Assembly (NCBI GenBank): GCA_019313735.1 | Contig: JAFDAR010000068.1 | Span: forward strand, 1 to 7,298 | Length of the DNA: 7,298 nt | Source of the DNA: Deltaproteobacteria bacterium | GTDB lineage: Bacteria > Desulfobacterota > Syntrophia > Syntrophales > UBA2210 | Direction of reading: 5' to 3' | Shown here: piece by piece, positions 6,166 to 7,298 of the stretch | Layout of the letters: each line of letters starts with the position of its first letter | Numbering within the stretch: position 1 is the first letter of the stretch | Program-made: the position numbers and the translations under genes | The notes under the pieces: model-generated | What the model was told of the DNA's origin: nothing | What the model saw: only the letters and a program-made list of their open reading frames with translations | Database searches by the model: none

Positions 6166-6950
6166 ATGCGAAAGGTTGTAGACGGATTGTCCCTTCTCTT
6201 TCTGGCGGTTCTTGTGATGTTTCCCTGTCATGCCAGCGGGGATAGCCTGCGCGACTGTGAAAAGCAGTTCGAATTCGCGGAGAGCCTTTTTGAACAGGCC
6301 GATTTCTACAGGGCAATAGGTGAATATAAACGGTTGATATTTCTCTGTCCGGATGCGATGGCGCTCTGTGAGAAGGCGTATTTCAAGACAATGAAGCGCT
6401 TGTTACCTTCGGAGATATCGTTGAAACCGAAACCGGTGAGTACAGGGCAAGAGCAATCTACCAGAGCGCCCTCGTTCTCGTGGATATGGAAAAGTGGGAG
6501 AGGGCAGGGGAGATGTTTTCGCGGGTCCCGAGGGAAAGCAGATTGTACGACTCCGCAGGCGTTTTTGCGGCAGGTCTTGAGAATATCGGCAATATCCCCC
6601 ATAAATCCCCCGCTGTTGCCGGGGCACTGGCTGCCATTGTACCCGGCGCCGGTCATCTGTACACTCAGAGACGAAGGGATGCCCTTGTCGCGTTCCTCCT
6701 CAACGGCGTGTTTATCTGGAGCGCCGTGGAACTGTTTAACGATGAAAAGTATGTCACCGGCGGCATAGTCACCTTTTTCGAACTGGGATGGTACAGCGGT
6801 AATATATACAGCGCCGTCAGCAGCGCCCACAAATTCAACAGGAGAACCAAAAAAGACTTTCTGCAGGGGCTTAGAGACAGGGCCAGCCTTTCGTATCTGC
6901 ATGACAGTGATAATGCATGCAATTATCTTATGCTGAGTATGAGATTCTAA
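6166..6950 (+). pseudogene. Secreted TPR-like protein with C-terminal membrane domain, frameshifted
   Basis: Not a named family I recognise. The 5' part, in the frame of ATG 6166, has a signal peptide (MRKVVDG then a hydrophobic core, likely cleaved after CHA near residue 23) and a TPR-like stretch (QFEFAESLFEQADFYRAIGE). After AYFK (ends 6387) this frame turns into low-complexity, unrelated-looking sequence up to a stop at 6768. The continuation lies in the -1 frame, open from 6372: NEALVTFGDIVETETGEYRA, a further repeat (YQSALVLVDMEKWERAGEMF), then a membrane domain. The frame change falls between the -1-frame stop at 6369 and about 6400. Compared with the TPR consensus about 10 residues are missing between AYFK and NEAL, so the lesion may be a deletion of about 30 bases (3n+1), not one base. 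It starts 6 bases after iorB and ends 7 bases before yidD. Sequencing or assembly error remains possible. Confidence 0.78.
6372..6950 (+). other. 3' part of the broken gene: TPR end plus PGAG-motif membrane domain
   Basis: Open in the -1 frame relative to ATG 6166; the stretch from GTG 6480 or ATG 6486 could be called as its own gene of about 155 aa, but no ribosome binding site precedes those codons and the coding character clearly begins near 6390. The C-terminal half has hydrophobic segments around SPAVAGALAAIVPGAGHLY, DALVAFLLNGVFIWSAVELF and YVTGGIVTFFELGWYSGNIY, so two or three membrane helices. The PGAGHLY motif followed by a basic RRRDAL recalls the PGLGQ(L/F)Y motif of TM2/DUF5683-like small membrane domains; this similarity is by eye. 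Two arginine/lysine-rich stretches (RRR near 6670 and NRRTKK near 6840) flank the helices. The protein ends in SMRF, with a terminal aromatic residue. Confidence 0.6.
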
Positions 6951-6957
6951 TTATAAC

Positions 6958-7298
6958 ATGCTGAAATACAGACTAAATATTGCCATAGTCCTTGTGTGGC
7001 TCATTATGGGGGCATCTATCGGACTCGGCGATTCCTTTGAGCCGTGGGAATTTGATAGCCAACCGGTATCGACAATACCTTCACACGCCGTGGCAGATTC
7101 TAATCTACATCAACACGATATTTCGCTGTCATCCCGGATAGTTATGTGGGGCCTTAATTTCTTTTCGGAATATATATCGAAGGTGGATGGAGACAGGTGT
7201 GCCATGTATCCCACCTGTGCTTCATACAGCCGCCAGGCAGTAAGAAAACATGGATTCTTTATGGGTATTACCATGACGGCGGACAGGCTTATCCATGA
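6958..7298 (+). CDS. yidD: YidD-family membrane protein insertion factor with N-terminal extension, partial at 3' end
   Basis: 113 codons are visible; the reading frame leaves the window without a stop. Residues 60-79 form an amphipathic helix (SRIVMWGLNFFSEYISKVDG is the right shape) and are followed by the family core: R80-C81-AMYP-TC87-ASYSRQAVRKHG, then FFMGITMTADRLIH. YidD proteins help insertion of inner-membrane proteins together with YidC, and are usually only about 70-90 aa with the RC..YPTC core near residue 30. Here the core starts at 80, after a basic start (MLKYR), a hydrophobic stretch (about 6-24, ending GLGDS) that looks like a signal peptide or anchor, and a polar linker. The ATG follows the preceding stop by 7 bases with no clear ribosome binding site; an in-frame TGA at 6940 rules out a longer form. 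Identity is firm from the core; topology is inferred. Confidence 0.87.
   Translation, partial: MLKYRLNIAIVLVWLIMGASIGLGDSFEPWEFDSQPVSTIPSHAVADSNLHQHDISLSSRIVMWGLNFFSEYISKVDGDRCAMYPTCASYSRQAVRKHGFFMGITMTADRLIH

Noticed and set aside
6376..6400. Programmed -1 ribosomal frameshift site
   Set aside because: No X XXY YYZ slippery heptamer or adjacent strong hairpin is visible near the frame change, and the TPR comparison suggests missing bases.
6388..6768. Tail of the 200-codon frame from ATG 6166, as a real C-terminus
   Set aside because: After AYFK the sequence becomes rich in S, R and P with no secondary-structure pattern, while the -1 frame over the same bases gives clear TPR and membrane-helix sequence.

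Overview
This 7.3 kb window is a compact all-plus-strand stretch of a bacterial chromosome with seven intact or partial genes and one broken gene. Gene content suggests a strict anaerobe, most likely a member of the Desulfobacterota (former Deltaproteobacteria, for example a Syntrophales-like lineage). The grounds are a ferredoxin-dependent indolepyruvate oxidoreductase, a homoserine dehydrogenase followed by a phosphoglycerate-mutase-like protein, and a YidD protein beside a secreted repeat/membrane protein. The taxonomic call is an inference from gene families and order, not a database result.

Block 1 (about 35-3675) is a tightly coupled run. It holds homoserine dehydrogenase (hom, GTG start with a strong ribosome binding site); an alkaline-phosphatase-superfamily protein of the archaeal phosphoglycerate mutase type, which next to hom is best read as the non-canonical homoserine kinase; a YbgC-like acyl-CoA thioesterase starting at TTG inside the end of the previous gene; and a membrane-anchored TPR protein resembling YfgM. 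Neighbouring genes overlap by 4, 17 and 1 bases, which points to one transcript with translational coupling. The first two genes would take aspartate semialdehyde to homoserine and then to O-phosphohomoserine for threonine synthesis. Threonine synthase is not in the window.

Block 2 (3676-3842) is the only real intergenic gap. It carries two arrays of 7-bp units in opposite orientation (consensus near GGTTCAC), plus a direct copy of part of one array that lacks exactly one 7-bp unit. It must hold the promoter of the next genes unless they are read through, but no convincing promoter or terminator is visible.

Block 3 (3843-6159) is iorA-iorB, the two subunits of indolepyruvate:ferredoxin oxidoreductase, overlapping by 8 bases. 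The enzyme turns arylpyruvates from aromatic amino acids into aryl-acetyl-CoA with reduction of ferredoxin.

Block 4 (6166-7298) begins 6 bases after iorB. It is a gene for a secreted TPR-like protein with a C-terminal multi-helix membrane domain, broken by a frameshift near 6370-6400, followed by the start of a yidD gene that runs off the window. The YidD domain sits behind an unusual N-terminal hydrophobic segment and linker. The broken gene and the extended YidD are the least ordinary part of the window. No RNA genes, CRISPR arrays or insertion sequences were seen.
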